In this document: positions 17,747-26,036 of the stretch, in pieces
Position numbering within the stretch: position 1 is the first letter of the stretch
Layout of the letters: every line of letters begins with the position of its first letter
Source: Devosia sp.
GTDB taxonomy: Bacteria > Pseudomonadota > Alphaproteobacteria > Rhizobiales > Devosiaceae
DNA length: 64,000 bases
Assembly (NCBI GenBank): GCA_017794705.1
Contig: CP051235.1
Location: 62,001 to 126,000, forward strand
Direction of reading: 5' to 3'
Program-made: the position numbers and the translations under genes
Notes under the pieces: generated by a model
The model's input: the letters and a program-made list of their open reading frames with translations, nothing else
Databases searched by the model: none
Told to the model about the DNA's origin: nothing

Positions 17747-18490
17747 TCAGCCCGAGACGAAGCTGCGCACCAGCGAACCCGCAACCAGGTGCCAGCCATC
17801 GACCAGCACGAAAAAGATCAGCTTGAACGGCAGGGAAATCACCACTGGCGGCAGCATCATCATGCCCATAGACATGAGGACCGAAGCGACAACCATGTCG
17901 ATGATGATGAAAGGTACGAACAGCAAGAAGCCGATCTCGAAGGCCCGGCGCAGTTCGGAAATCATGAAAGCCGGGATCAGGATGGTCAGCGGCAGGTCCG
18001 AGGCAGTTTCCGGCAATTCCTCGCCGGACATGTCGAGAAACAGTTCGACATCCTTTTCCCGCACGTTGGCCAGCATGAAGGAATGAACGGGCGCCGCCGC
18101 AGCCTCGAAGGCCGGTTCGAACTCCATTTCCCCGGCCATCAGGGGGGCGATGCCATTGTCGTAAGAGGCCTGCAGGGTGGGCGCCATGATGAAGGCGGTG
18201 AGGAACAGCGCCAGCGAGATCATCACCGTGTTGGGTGGGGCAGTCTGCAGGCCGATGGCCGTGCGCAGCAGCGACAGCACCACCACAATCCGGGTGAAGC
18301 TGGTGACCATGATCAGCACCGACGGCGCCAGCGACAGCAGCGTGATCAGCCCGATCAGTTGCACCGCGCGCTCGGTCAGCGAGGCGTCGTCGCCGAAATT
18401 GATCGAGATGTCCTGGGCCGCGACCTCGATCGGACCGAGGATTGCGAAGGCAATGAGCGCCAGAAGTGCGAGGCGGGGCAGGCCCGCCAG
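17747..18490 (-). CDS. fliP: Flagellar export gate protein FliP (non-canonical start)
   Basis: A core subunit of the FliPQR export gate in the inner membrane. It has a signal-like N terminus (LALLALIAFAILGPIEVAAQ), then QLIGLITLLSLAPSVLIMVTSF, the TSFTRIVVVLSLLR block and the C-terminal PFKLIFFVLVDGW of FliP. The frame is open far upstream inside fliO, but no ATG, GTG or TTG lies near the expected start. The best candidate is a CTG at 18490, five bases after an AGGA, giving 247 residues, the usual FliP length. A distant ATG at 18625 would add 45 low-complexity residues in front of the signal peptide. Starts just after the fliO stop (18498). Confidence 0.9.
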   Translation of the reverse strand: MAGLPRLALLALIAFAILGPIEVAAQDISINFGDDASLTERAVQLIGLITLLSLAPSVLIMVTSFTRIVVVLSLLRTAIGLQTAPPNTVMISLALFLTAFIMAPTLQASYDNGIAPLMAGEMEFEPAFEAAAAPVHSFMLANVREKDVELFLDMSGEELPETASDLPLTILIPAFMISELRRAFEIGFLLFVPFIIIDMVVASVLMSMGMMMLPPVVISLPFKLIFFVLVDGWHLVAGSLVRSFVSG

Positions 18491-18497
18491 CCAGTTC

Positions 18498-19409
18498 CTA
18501 GTGCTGGGTGCGGCGCGGCGAGGCGGGCTCGGTGGCGTCCTCGTCGAGGCTGCTGTCGAATTCTGATTGGCCGGAAGACTTGCGTTCGCCGTCGACGCTG
18601 ACGGCGGGTGCGAATTCGTCGGCATCGACGGTGACGTCAGCGGACTGGGCCGTGAATTCATCAGCGTCGTCACTTTCGGCATTGTCCGCCGCCGCCTCAT
18701 GGTTCGTGGACGCCGTGGCACCGGCGCCGGATGGGTCCGAACCGTTCATAGCTGAGTCGCTTCGCACGGTGACCGGATTCTGGGGTTCTTCAACCGTTGA
18801 CTGCATGGCTTCATCGGTTTCGTCATTGCCGGCGGAGCGCAACAGCCCGGTGTGGCGCAGGCTGGTATTGCTGCGGTCCGGCTGTGGTTGACCAAGGTTC
18901 TTCAGCCGTTCGAGCGGTGAGACTTCCGGCGTGTCGACGGAGGGTTCCTGCTCGGGTTCGGGATCGTTGTAGCGGCGCAGCAGGCCCGTCAGCCCCAAAC
19001 GGCTGGCGGCGGCGGTGCGGCCACGCTCCTTGGCTTCGCCGGCATCAACCGCGACCGGTGCGGCCTGACGGTTGCTTGGTCGAGCCGGGGCCGGACGCGC
19101 CGGGGTTTCCTGCGGTTGGGCGATGCCAGATTCAACAACCACGTCCTGGGCGCCGCCGATGACCAGCAGGTGCTCGACATCGTCGCGCCGGATCAGCAGC
19201 AGGCTTCGTTTTGAATCGACGTTCAGGGTGTCGATGATGGCAAGACGCCGCTGGCGGCCCCGGGTCACAGAACCGGATGCCTTGAACAGCAGTTTGAGCA
19301 GCCACAGGCCGGCAACAATCAATACCAGAACGATGATCAGGGCGAATGCAACGCCCCACATGGACACGCCGTCTTCACCGCCGCCGAAAAGGCTCGTCAA
19401 GAATCCCAA
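18498..19409 (-). CDS. fliO: Flagellar biosynthesis protein FliO
   Basis: FliO assists assembly of the FliP ring. This version has 303 residues: a short periplasmic N terminus, one membrane segment (about residues 18-42) and the conserved cytoplasmic FliO domain with RRLAIIDTLNVDSKRSLLLIRRD in pieces and VEHLLVIGG (to about residue 95). A long tail of about 200 residues, acidic and rich in Ala, Ser, Asp and Pro, shows no domain. The tail is longer than in enterobacterial FliO and probably disordered. It overlaps the open frame of fliP and is divergent from flgB. Confidence 0.88.
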   Translation of the reverse strand: MGFLTSLFGGGEDGVSMWGVAFALIIVLVLIVAGLWLLKLLFKASGSVTRGRQRRLAIIDTLNVDSKRSLLLIRRDDVEHLLVIGGAQDVVVESGIAQPQETPARPAPARPSNRQAAPVAVDAGEAKERGRTAAASRLGLTGLLRRYNDPEPEQEPSVDTPEVSPLERLKNLGQPQPDRSNTSLRHTGLLRSAGNDETDEAMQSTVEEPQNPVTVRSDSAMNGSDPSGAGATASTNHEAAADNAESDDADEFTAQSADVTVDADEFAPAVSVDGERKSSGQSEFDSSLDEDATEPASPRRTQH

Positions 19410-19452
19410 ATGACTACTCTATACAATGAAAGCGGAAATGTGAGGGCATTTG

Positions 19453-19486
19453 GGCAGTTTGCAACGAAAGTTAACCTGCCGTTAAC
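19453..19486. promoter_or_regulatory. fliO/flgB divergent control region with perfect CtrA box
   Basis: TTAA-N7-TTAAC at 19471-19486 is an exact match to the CtrA consensus and lies 49 bases before flgB. A GGCAGTTTGCAAC element (19453-19465), similar to half of the dyads at the other divergent flagellar promoters, lies 5 bases before it. Confidence 0.65.
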
Positions 19487-19534
19487 CATGACATAGGCAG
19501 GATTTGCCTAGCGGTCGAAAGGATTCTCACGCCC

Positions 19535-19942
19535 ATGACCATAATGGATTCAGCGCTGTTCGCGGCTCTCAAGAACAAGATGCAATGGCATCAGACGCGC
19601 CAGGGGCTGCTTGCCGAAAACATCGCAAATGCGGCAACGCCCGGATATCGCGGGCGCGATCTGGCCGAATTCGATTTCTCAGAAATGGTGCGCGATTCGC
19701 AAGTCAATCACGTTCAGGCGGCGACAACCAATCGCATGCATATCGCAGCGGCCAACACCAGTTCGGTTTCGTTCGGCGCAGGGGCGGCGGGGAATTTCGA
19801 GATCACGCCGAACGGCAATGGCGTGGTGCTGGAAGACCAGATGATGAAGATCACCGCCAACCAGATGGATTACCAGGCGGCGACGTCGCTTTATTCGCGA
19901 TCGGTGCGGCTTTTGAAGACCGCGCTCGGGCGCAACGGCTAG
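19535..19942 (+). CDS. flgB: Flagellar proximal rod protein FlgB
   Basis: A rod subunit of 135 residues. The N-terminal rod motif has LLAENIANAATPGYRGRDL (about residues 25-44) and the C-terminal helix has MDYQAATSLYSRSVRLLKTAL. It is the first gene of flgB-flgC-fliE-fliQ-fliR-flhB and lies 20 bases before flgC. Starts at 19535 (MTIMDSAL) or at the ATG three codons later are both possible. Confidence 0.95.
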   Translation: MTIMDSALFAALKNKMQWHQTRQGLLAENIANAATPGYRGRDLAEFDFSEMVRDSQVNHVQAATTNRMHIAAANTSSVSFGAGAAGNFEITPNGNGVVLEDQMMKITANQMDYQAATSLYSRSVRLLKTALGRNG

Positions 19943-19962
19943 ATTTGGGGCAGGGCTGAACC

Positions 19963-20376
19963 ATGAATGATTTCAACATTTCCCTTCAGGTCGCGGCGGG
20001 AGGCTTGCACGCGCAATCGGCCCGCATGCGGGTGATTGCCGAGAACCTCGCCAACGCCGATTCCGCGGCGCGGACGCCGGAAGAAGACCCGTTCCGCCGG
20101 CGTATTCCAACATTCAACGCCGTCTTTGACCGCGAGATGGACGCCTACAATGTGCGGATGGGCCGCACCGTGCTCGACCAGTCGGCGTTCGAAAGCAAAT
20201 ATCAGCCGGGGCACCCGGCTGCCGACGAACGGGGCTACGTGCGCTATCCCAACATCGATCCGCTGATCGAAATGGCGGATATGCGCGAGGCCCAGCGCAC
20301 CTATGAGGCCAACCTCAACGTCGTCAGTTCCACGCGCGCCATGTTTGGGCAGACGCTTGACATTCTGCGCGGCTAA
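19963..20376 (+). CDS. flgC: Flagellar proximal rod protein FlgC
   Basis: A rod subunit of 137 residues. The rod motif (GGLHAQSARMRVIAENLANAD) and the C-terminal VRYPNIDPLIEMADMREAQRTYEANLNV region are typical of FlgC. It lies between flgB and fliE in a tight operon and has no signal peptide, because it is exported by the type III route. Confidence 0.97.
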   Translation: MNDFNISLQVAAGGLHAQSARMRVIAENLANADSAARTPEEDPFRRRIPTFNAVFDREMDAYNVRMGRTVLDQSAFESKYQPGHPAADERGYVRYPNIDPLIEMADMREAQRTYEANLNVVSSTRAMFGQTLDILRG

Positions 20377-20402
20377 TTTTTGAATTCCAGGAGTAGTTTT
20401 CC

Positions 20403-20717
20403 ATGAGCACCCCGTTCAGCGCTGCTACCAATGCCTACAATTCTGCTGCGCAACTGATGCAGAATCCGGCGCAGCCGGCCCGCATCATCGAGGACAGCGG
20501 CCCGAATTTCGCGCAGGTATTGGCGGACACGGTGCAGTCGACCGTCGAGACCGGTAATCGGGCCGATCAACTTTCGATGCAGATGCTGAACGGCAATGCC
20601 AACATCGTCGATGTGGTCACAGCCGTGTCGGAAACCGAACTGGCCATTGAGAGCATGGTGACCATCCGCGACAAGGTGATTTCGGCCTACGAAGAAATCA
20701 TGCGCATGCCGATCTGA
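20403..20717 (+). CDS. fliE: Flagellar hook-basal body protein FliE
   Basis: A 104-residue protein joining the MS ring to the proximal rod. The N-terminal half is polar and variable. The C-terminal half has the conserved helices (MNGNANIVDVVTAVSETELAIESM and TIRDKVISAYEEIMRMPI) in pieces. An AGGAG lies 8 bases before the ATG. Confidence 0.94.
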   Translation: MSTPFSAATNAYNSAAQLMQNPAQPARIIEDSGPNFAQVLADTVQSTVETGNRADQLSMQMLNGNANIVDVVTAVSETELAIESMVTIRDKVISAYEEIMRMPI

Positions 20718-20741
20718 TAGCGGCGGGCAGGGGGCAAAGTC

Positions 20742-21008
20742 ATGACCGGGGCGGAAGTACTGGATGTGGCGCGTGAAGGCATCTGGGTGCTGATCATCGT
20801 ATCAGCGCCACTGATGATTGCCGGTCTGGTGGTCGGCGTCGTCATCGCCCTGTTCCAGGCGCTGACGCAAATCCAGGAAATGACGCTCGTCTTCGTCCCG
20901 AAAATCCTCGCGATCTTTGTGACCATGCTGGTGGCGCTGCCGTTCATGGGTGCGACCATAGGCGGCTACATGAACCGGATTGCCGACCTGATCGTGTCCG
21001 GCGGATGA
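20742..21008 (+). CDS. fliQ: Flagellar export gate protein FliQ
   Basis: An 88-residue protein with two membrane helices (about residues 16-38 and 53-75), the size and shape of FliQ. Family motifs: PLMIAGLVVGVVIALFQALT and QIQEMTLVFVPKI. It forms the export gate with FliP and FliR and sits directly before fliR. Confidence 0.96.
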   Translation: MTGAEVLDVAREGIWVLIIVSAPLMIAGLVVGVVIALFQALTQIQEMTLVFVPKILAIFVTMLVALPFMGATIGGYMNRIADLIVSGG

Positions 21009-21030
21009 GCGGGCGGAAGGCGGCCGGCCC

Positions 21031-21798
21031 ATGCAACTGACGCTGGAGTGGCTGCCGCAGACGGCCTTTCACTACATGCTGATTTTCGCGCGCGTCGGCG
21101 CCATGCTGATGCTGATGCCGGCGCTGGGGGAAAGCTTCATCCCGGCCCGGCTGCGGCTGGCTTTCGCACTGGCGCTCAGCCTCATCTTCCTGCCGATGAT
21201 GGTGCAATATCTGCCGCCCATCGAGTTTGAATTGTTCGGTGTCATTGGCCTTTTGCTGCACGAACTGGCGATTGGCCTGATCCTCGGTGGCATCGGGCGG
21301 CTGATCGTCTCGGCGACGCAGGTGGCGGGCGCCACCATCGCTTTCCAGATGGGGCTCAGCATGGCCATGACGGCTGATCCCACCGCGTCCGGGGTGCAGG
21401 GCGCCATTATCGGCAACTTCCTGACCATCGTGGCACTGACGCTGGTGTTTGCGACCGACCTGCATCATCTGATCATTGCCGCCATCCACGACAGCTACGT
21501 GGTGTTTCCGCCGGACATGCCTCTGATGTTCGACGATGCGATGATGCTGGCGCTCGATACGGTCACCAAGTCCTTCAACATCGGCGTGCAGATGGCGGCG
21601 CCGTTCATCGTCTTCGGTCTGGTGTTCTATCTGGGGCTCGGTCTGCTGGCCCGGCTGATGCCGCAATTGCAGGTGTTCTTCATCGCCATGCCCGCCAATA
21701 TCGGCGTGGGCCTCATTCTGTTCGCCATCCTGATCGCCTCCACACTCGGCTGGTACATGAGCCACTTCGAGGCGCATTTCATGATGATGCTGGGTTGA
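21031..21798 (+). CDS. fliR: Flagellar export gate protein FliR
   Basis: A 255-residue inner membrane protein with about six membrane segments. The motifs MLMLMPALGESFIPARLRLA in the N-terminal part and QMGLSMAMTADPTASG in the middle are typical of FliR. It completes the FliPQR gate. It is followed after 10 bases by flhB, with which FliR interacts in the export apparatus. Confidence 0.96.
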   Translation: MQLTLEWLPQTAFHYMLIFARVGAMLMLMPALGESFIPARLRLAFALALSLIFLPMMVQYLPPIEFELFGVIGLLLHELAIGLILGGIGRLIVSATQVAGATIAFQMGLSMAMTADPTASGVQGAIIGNFLTIVALTLVFATDLHHLIIAAIHDSYVVFPPDMPLMFDDAMMLALDTVTKSFNIGVQMAAPFIVFGLVFYLGLGLLARLMPQLQVFFIAMPANIGVGLILFAILIASTLGWYMSHFEAHFMMMLG

Positions 21799-21808
21799 AG
21801 GGGGCGGA

Positions 21809-22885
21809 ATGGCCGATCAACCCGACAAGTCGGAACAAACAGAAGACCCAACCCAGAAAAAGCTGGATGACGCCCACAAGAAGGGCGATGTGGCCAAGAG
21901 CCAGGAAGTCACGACCTGGTTCATGCTTTTGGGATCAGCCCTGTTGTTCGCCATCATGGCGCCGATCACCGGGGCGGCGCTCACCCAGGAACTGAAACTG
22001 GTGATGGCAAATGCCGACCGGTATGACGTCACCACCAACGGCTTTGCGCAATTCATGAACACGCTGGCCGGCACGGTGCTGGTCACCGTGCTGGTGCCGC
22101 TGGGGCTGATGGCGCTGTTTGCCATCGCTGCCAACCTGGTCCAGCACCGGCCGGTCTGGTCGGTCGATCCGATCACGCCGAAACTGAGCAAGATTTCGCC
22201 CATCGCCGGCTTTCAGCGGCTGTTCTCCACCGAGGCTTTGGTCAATTTCGGCAAGGGACTGGCCAAGATCAGCATCGTGGGCGCGGCGGTATTCTTTGCC
22301 GTCTGGTCGGAACGGGATCAGCTGGACACGCTGATGACTGTCGACATCCACCTCATTCTCGCTGATTTCCAGGCGCTGGGGATAAAGATCTTCATCGCCG
22401 TGCTGGCCATCGTCACTGTCATCGCGATCGCCGACTTCATGTACCAGCGCCACCGCTGGTGGGAAAAGCAGAAGATGACGGTCAAGGAAGTGCGCGACGA
22501 GCACAAGAACATGGAAGGGGACCCGCAGATCAAGTCGCGTATCCGCCAGATCCGGGCCGAGAAATCCCGCAAGCGCATGATGGCGCAGGTGCCGACTGCC
22601 TCGGTGGTGATTACCAACCCGACCCACTATGCCGTGGCGTTGAAATACGAGAAGGACATGGCGGCGCCGGTCTGCGTGGCCAAGGGCGTGGATGCGTTGG
22701 CGTTGCGCATTCGCGGGGTGGCGACCGAGCACGACATACCGATTGTCGAGAATCCGCCGCTGGCGCGGGCGCTTTATGCAAGTGTCGACGTCGACGACAC
22801 TATCCCGGCCGAACACTTCAAGGCCGTGGCGCAGGTCATCGGCTTCGTCATGCGTCTGAAGCAGAAGGCGCGATGGAAGGCCTAG
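21809..22885 (+). CDS. flhB: Flagellar export switch protein FlhB
   Basis: A 358-residue export-specificity switch. The N terminus EDPTQKKLDDAHKKGDVAKS is the classical FlhB start. Four membrane helices span about residues 30-210. The autocleavage motif NPTH is at residues 270-273, followed by the C-terminal domain with KGVDALALRIRG and VENPPLARALYASVDVDDTIP. Cleavage at NPTH switches export from rod/hook to filament substrates. It is the last gene of the flgB operon, and cckA follows after 145 bases. Confidence 0.97.
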   Translation: MADQPDKSEQTEDPTQKKLDDAHKKGDVAKSQEVTTWFMLLGSALLFAIMAPITGAALTQELKLVMANADRYDVTTNGFAQFMNTLAGTVLVTVLVPLGLMALFAIAANLVQHRPVWSVDPITPKLSKISPIAGFQRLFSTEALVNFGKGLAKISIVGAAVFFAVWSERDQLDTLMTVDIHLILADFQALGIKIFIAVLAIVTVIAIADFMYQRHRWWEKQKMTVKEVRDEHKNMEGDPQIKSRIRQIRAEKSRKRMMAQVPTASVVITNPTHYAVALKYEKDMAAPVCVAKGVDALALRIRGVATEHDIPIVENPPLARALYASVDVDDTIPAEHFKAVAQVIGFVMRLKQKARWKA

Positions 22886-22907
22886 TTTTGTACACACAGC
22901 GGCTTTG

Positions 22908-22980
22908 TTCTACCCAAGTTGCCCCGGCATTTGCTACGACTTGGGGTAGAGGGCGAATCGGTTTTCCCGAAGGGGAACCG
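22908..22980. other. Inverted repeats in the flhB-cckA gap
   Basis: Arm TTCTACCCAAGT (22908-22919) pairs with ACTTGGGGTAGA (22939-22950) with one bulged base and a 19-base loop. A second imperfect hairpin follows at 22959-22980 (CGGTTTTCCC / GGGGAACCG). Neither is followed by a T run, so they are not typical terminators. They may be an operator or an mRNA leader structure of cckA. Confidence 0.35.
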
Positions 22981-23030
22981 CACGTGCCCGATGACGCATT
23001 TCACTAGCTCGACAGGCTGCCAGTTTTTTG

Positions 23031-25583
23031 ATGACCAAGGACAATTATCCAGAACCGTCAATGGGACAGCCGGGCAACGGCGATGCGGTGTGGCGGGTGG
23101 TGCTTCTGGCGCTGGCGCTGATTGGTATCGCGGCGGTGTTGACCATCTTTGCCGACCAGATCAGCCAGGACATGATTGTCATCCTGCTGGTGGTGCTGGC
23201 CGTCGTCGGCGTGTTCAGCCTGTTTGCGCTGGCGGCGGGCCTTTTCCGTTTTTCCGCGGGCACCGAGCGGCGCACGCTGTCGCGGTCGGTGCTCGACAGC
23301 GCGGTAAGGGGAATCCTCGTCACCGAGCGCGATGGCGCAATCGTCTATGCCAATGAGTATTATGCGAAAATGGCCCGGCAGGTAAGCGACGGGGCGCTGG
23401 TTGGGGTGCCGCGTCTGTTCGCCAATCAACCCGAAGCTTCCGAGGCCATCTACCGGCTCGGCCGGGCGGCGCGGGACGGGCGCAAGGCGGTAGAGGATTT
23501 GCGGCTGACGCGGGACTTCCTCGGTCACCCGCTCGAGGGCCAGAAGCCGCGCTGGTATCGCATCATGGCGCGGGATCTGCCGCTCACCGAAGGGGCGACC
23601 AAACCGCTGGTGGTCTGGACGGTCGAGGACATCACCAGCGATCGCGACAACCAGGAGAACATCTATCTCGAGTTGCAGCGGGCGATCGACTATCTCGATC
23701 ACGCGCCCGCCGGGTTCTTTTCCGCCGACTCCCGCGGACGGGTGCAATATCTCAATTCCACACTGGCCGACTGGCTGGGCTATGACCTGGCTGATTTCGA
23801 GCCGGGTGATCTGCGCCTGTCGCAGATCGTGCAGGGTGACGGGGCCAACCTGTTGATGGGTGGCCGGGCCGGCGGCGATATTCGCACCGAGGTCATTGAT
23901 CTCGATCTGGTGCACCGCAACGGCACGACCTATCCGGTCCGGCTGCTTCACCGGGCGGCTAGGCTTGCCGACGGTGAACTGGGCGAAACGCGCACTCTGG
24001 TTCTCGACAGGCTGGTCGGGCAGGCGGGCGAGGACGATGTGCGCGCCATGCAGATGCGGTTCGCGCGGTTCTTCAACGACACGCCGTTTGCGATTGCCAC
24101 GCTGGATGGCGAGGGGCGTATCGCCCACACCAACGCGCCGTTCAACCGGGTGTTCGGGGTTCGGGCGGAGACCCAGTCCGTCGAGAACATGCCGTTTGCC
24201 GATCTGATCGCGGAGGGGCAGCGGGCCAAGTTTGCCGAGGCGTTTGAAGCTGTGCTTGACCGGAAAGCTGATGTCGAGCCGCTGGAGGCCGACCTCAGCG
24301 CCGATGCCGAGCGCGGGGTACGGCTTTATTTCACCGCGGCGGAATCTGTCACGGATTCGGACGAGAAGGTTATCGTCTACGCGCTCGACACGACCGATCA
24401 CAGGCGGCTGCAGGCGCAGTTTGCGCAGGGCCAGAAGATGCAGGCGGTGGGGCAGCTGGCCGGTGGCGTGGCGCACGATTTCAACAATGTTCTGACCGCC
24501 ATCATCGGCTTTTCCGACCTGTTGTTGCTCAAGCACAAGCCATCGGATCCGTCCTTCTCCGACATCATGTCGATCAAGCAGAGCGCCAACCGGGCAGCGG
24601 GGCTGGTGCGCCAGCTGCTGGCCTTTTCGCGGCGCCAGACGCTCCGGCCGCAGGTGCTGGACCTGACCAACACGATCAACGAGCTCAACGAATTCCTGAA
24701 GCGGTTGATTGGCGAGAAGATCACGCTCGAGGTCGCGCATGACAGCGAATTGTGGCCGGTCAGGGTGGACCAGACGCAACTTGAGCAGGTGATCGTCAAT
24801 CTCGTGGTCAACGCCCGCGACGCGATCGCCGATGGCGGGAGCATCAAGGTCAAGACGCGCAATGTCTGGTCGCAGGAGGCCGAGACTTTTGATTATCAGG
24901 GCATGCCGGCAGCCGACTATGTGCTGATCGAGGTTGCGGACACCGGATCGGGCATGCCACCGGACGTGGTCGAGAAGATTTTCGAGCCGTTCTTTTCCAC
25001 CAAGGAACTGGGCAAGGGCACGGGTCTTGGCCTGTCGACGGTCTACGGTATCATCAAGCAGACTGGCGGGTTCATCTATGTGGAAACCGAACCGGGCAAT
25101 GGCACCAGTTTCCGCATCTTCCTGCCGCGCCACGTCGTGGCGCCGGAAGAGCAGAAGGCGGCCAATGTCGAACATGCAGTCAAGGACCTGACCGGCAACG
25201 AGCGCATTCTGCTCGTGGAGGATGAGGAAAGCGTGCGCGCCTTTTCCGCACGCGCCCTGTCGGCGACCGGCTATGAAGTGTTCGAAGCGGATTCGGGCGA
25301 GGAAGCGCTGGAAGTTCTCGACGACATCGACAATGAGATCGACCTGATCATATCCGACGTGGTCATGCCGGTGATGGATGGGCCGACTTTGCTGATCGAG
25401 GTCCGCAAGCGCCTGCCGGACGTCAAATTCATCTTCGTTTCCGGTTACGCCGAAGAAAGCGTCCGCCAGGACCTTGCCGACGACCGCAGCGTCGAATTTC
25501 TCGCCAAGCCCTATACGCTCGACCAGATCAACACCAAGGTGAAGGACGTGCTGTCGGCGGTTGATGAGGGCGGGGCCGGATAG
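23031..25583 (+). CDS. cckA: Cell-cycle hybrid histidine kinase CckA
   Basis: A hybrid kinase that starts the CckA-ChpT-CtrA phosphorelay controlling the cell cycle and flagellar genes. The 850 residues comprise two membrane segments (about 22-41 and 47-70) and three PAS-like sensor regions (about 80-190, 215-320 and 340-455). The HisKA box [14 protein letters not shown] has phospho-His 482. The ATPase region has the N box ([10 protein letters not shown]), [20 protein letters not shown] and [13 protein letters not shown], and the C-terminal receiver (about 722-845) has Asp 776 in LIISDVVMP. The ATG at 23031 is preferred over an adjoining TTG. It is the expected architecture and length, without truncation. 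Adjacent to the flagellar export operon whose promoters carry CtrA boxes. Confidence 0.96.
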   Translation: MTKDNYPEPSMGQPGNGDAVWRVVLLALALIGIAAVLTIFADQISQDMIVILLVVLAVVGVFSLFALAAGLFRFSAGTERRTLSRSVLDSAVRGILVTERDGAIVYANEYYAKMARQVSDGALVGVPRLFANQPEASEAIYRLGRAARDGRKAVEDLRLTRDFLGHPLEGQKPRWYRIMARDLPLTEGATKPLVVWTVEDITSDRDNQENIYLELQRAIDYLDHAPAGFFSADSRGRVQYLNSTLADWLGYDLADFEPGDLRLSQIVQGDGANLLMGGRAGGDIRTEVIDLDLVHRNGTTYPVRLLHRAARLADGELGETRTLVLDRLVGQAGEDDVRAMQMRFARFFNDTPFAIATLDGEGRIAHTNAPFNRVFGVRAETQSVENMPFADLIAEGQRAKFAEAFEAVLDRKADVEPLEADLSADAERGVRLYFTAAESVTDSDEKVIVYALDTTDHRRLQAQFAQGQKMQAVGQLAGGVAHDFNNVLTAIIGFSDLLLLKHKPSDPSFSDIMSIKQSANRAAGLVRQLLAFSRRQTLRPQVLDLTNTINELNEFLKRLIGEKITLEVAHDSELWPVRVDQTQLEQVIVNLVVNARDAIADGGSIKVKTRNVWSQEAETFDYQGMPAADYVLIEVADTGSGMPPDVVEKIFEPFFSTKELGKGTGLGLSTVYGIIKQTGGFIYVETEPGNGTSFRIFLPRHVVAPEEQKAANVEHAVKDLTGNERILLVEDEESVRAFSARALSATGYEVFEADSGEEALEVLDDIDNEIDLIISDVVMPVMDGPTLLIEVRKRLPDVKFIFVSGYAEESVRQDLADDRSVEFLAKPYTLDQINTKVKDVLSAVDEGGAG

Positions 25584-25639
25584 GCAGCCGGAATTGCCGC
25601 ACGGGATCACCTGCGGTTTCGGGATGTGGTCAGACGACG

Positions 25640-25990
25640 CGGGACAGTGGTCACCTCGTACGAAATTTCAAAAAACACTGAGGCAAACACCGCCCCGCGC
25701 TTCCGGGATTTGCGACCGGGTGTCCTGCATCTCCATCCTCAAACCGTCTGCGGATCGATCGTTTCCCGGTGCCTTCAAGCGTGTTCTCCGCAAACCATCC
25801 GCGCCACGGGTGGATCAACACCCGTCAACGGTCGAGACTGGATTGACCCACGATGGTCAGTGGGTCGCAGTCCGCCCGGCCAACCTCAGGACGACTCCTT
25901 TGGTTCACCGGTCTGGTTCCGCGAAGCCTCGTGCACTTCCGTCTTTGCGAAACCTTGAGGTGAGTATGCGGCCAATCCGGAGGGCGGGGA
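25640..25990. ncRNA. Structured non-coding stretch, possible RNA gene
   Basis: The 453 bases between cckA and ribN (25584-26036) hold no credible gene. They do hold an unusual run of perfect stems: ACGGGTG/CACCCGT (25806-25825, 6-base loop), GACCCAC/GTGGGTC (25845-25866, 8-base loop) extended by GACTG/CAGTC, and a long-range ACCTCA/TGAGGT pairing around 25888-25965. A 9-bp stem GTTTGCGGA/TCCGCAGAC lies at about 25746-25795 and pairs fully only on the minus strand (through one G-U). This favours a minus-strand RNA. I could not match it to tmRNA, RNase P, SRP or 6S RNA from memory. Confidence 0.35.
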
Positions 25991-25995
25991 TAAGT

Positions 25996-26028
25996 TGCTG
26001 CCTGCCGAGACTTGGCCGGCAGGCAGCA
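25996..26028. terminator. Hairpin after ribN, terminator-like
   Basis: A perfect 12-bp stem (TTGCTGCCTGCCG paired with CGGCAGGCAGCAA less the outer base) closes a 9-base loop. It lies 8 bases after the ribN stop on the minus strand. The T content after it is low on both strands, so it may be a weak or bidirectional terminator. Confidence 0.5.
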
Positions 26029-26036
26029 TGTCTTGT

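Noticed and set aside
22959-22980. Rho-independent terminator after flhB
   Set aside because: The stem is imperfect and no T run follows on the plus strand.
23058-25610. Open frame of 850 codons on the minus strand opposite cckA
   Set aside because: It mirrors cckA codon for codon in GC-rich DNA, has no recognisable domain and is rich in His, Arg and Gln, as expected for an antisense shadow. cckA on the plus strand has every kinase motif.
25626-25958. Open frames in the gap after cckA on both strands (for example 110 codons on the plus strand)
   Set aside because: No ribosome site, atypical composition and several perfect stem-loops in the same DNA. Treated as a structured RNA candidate instead.
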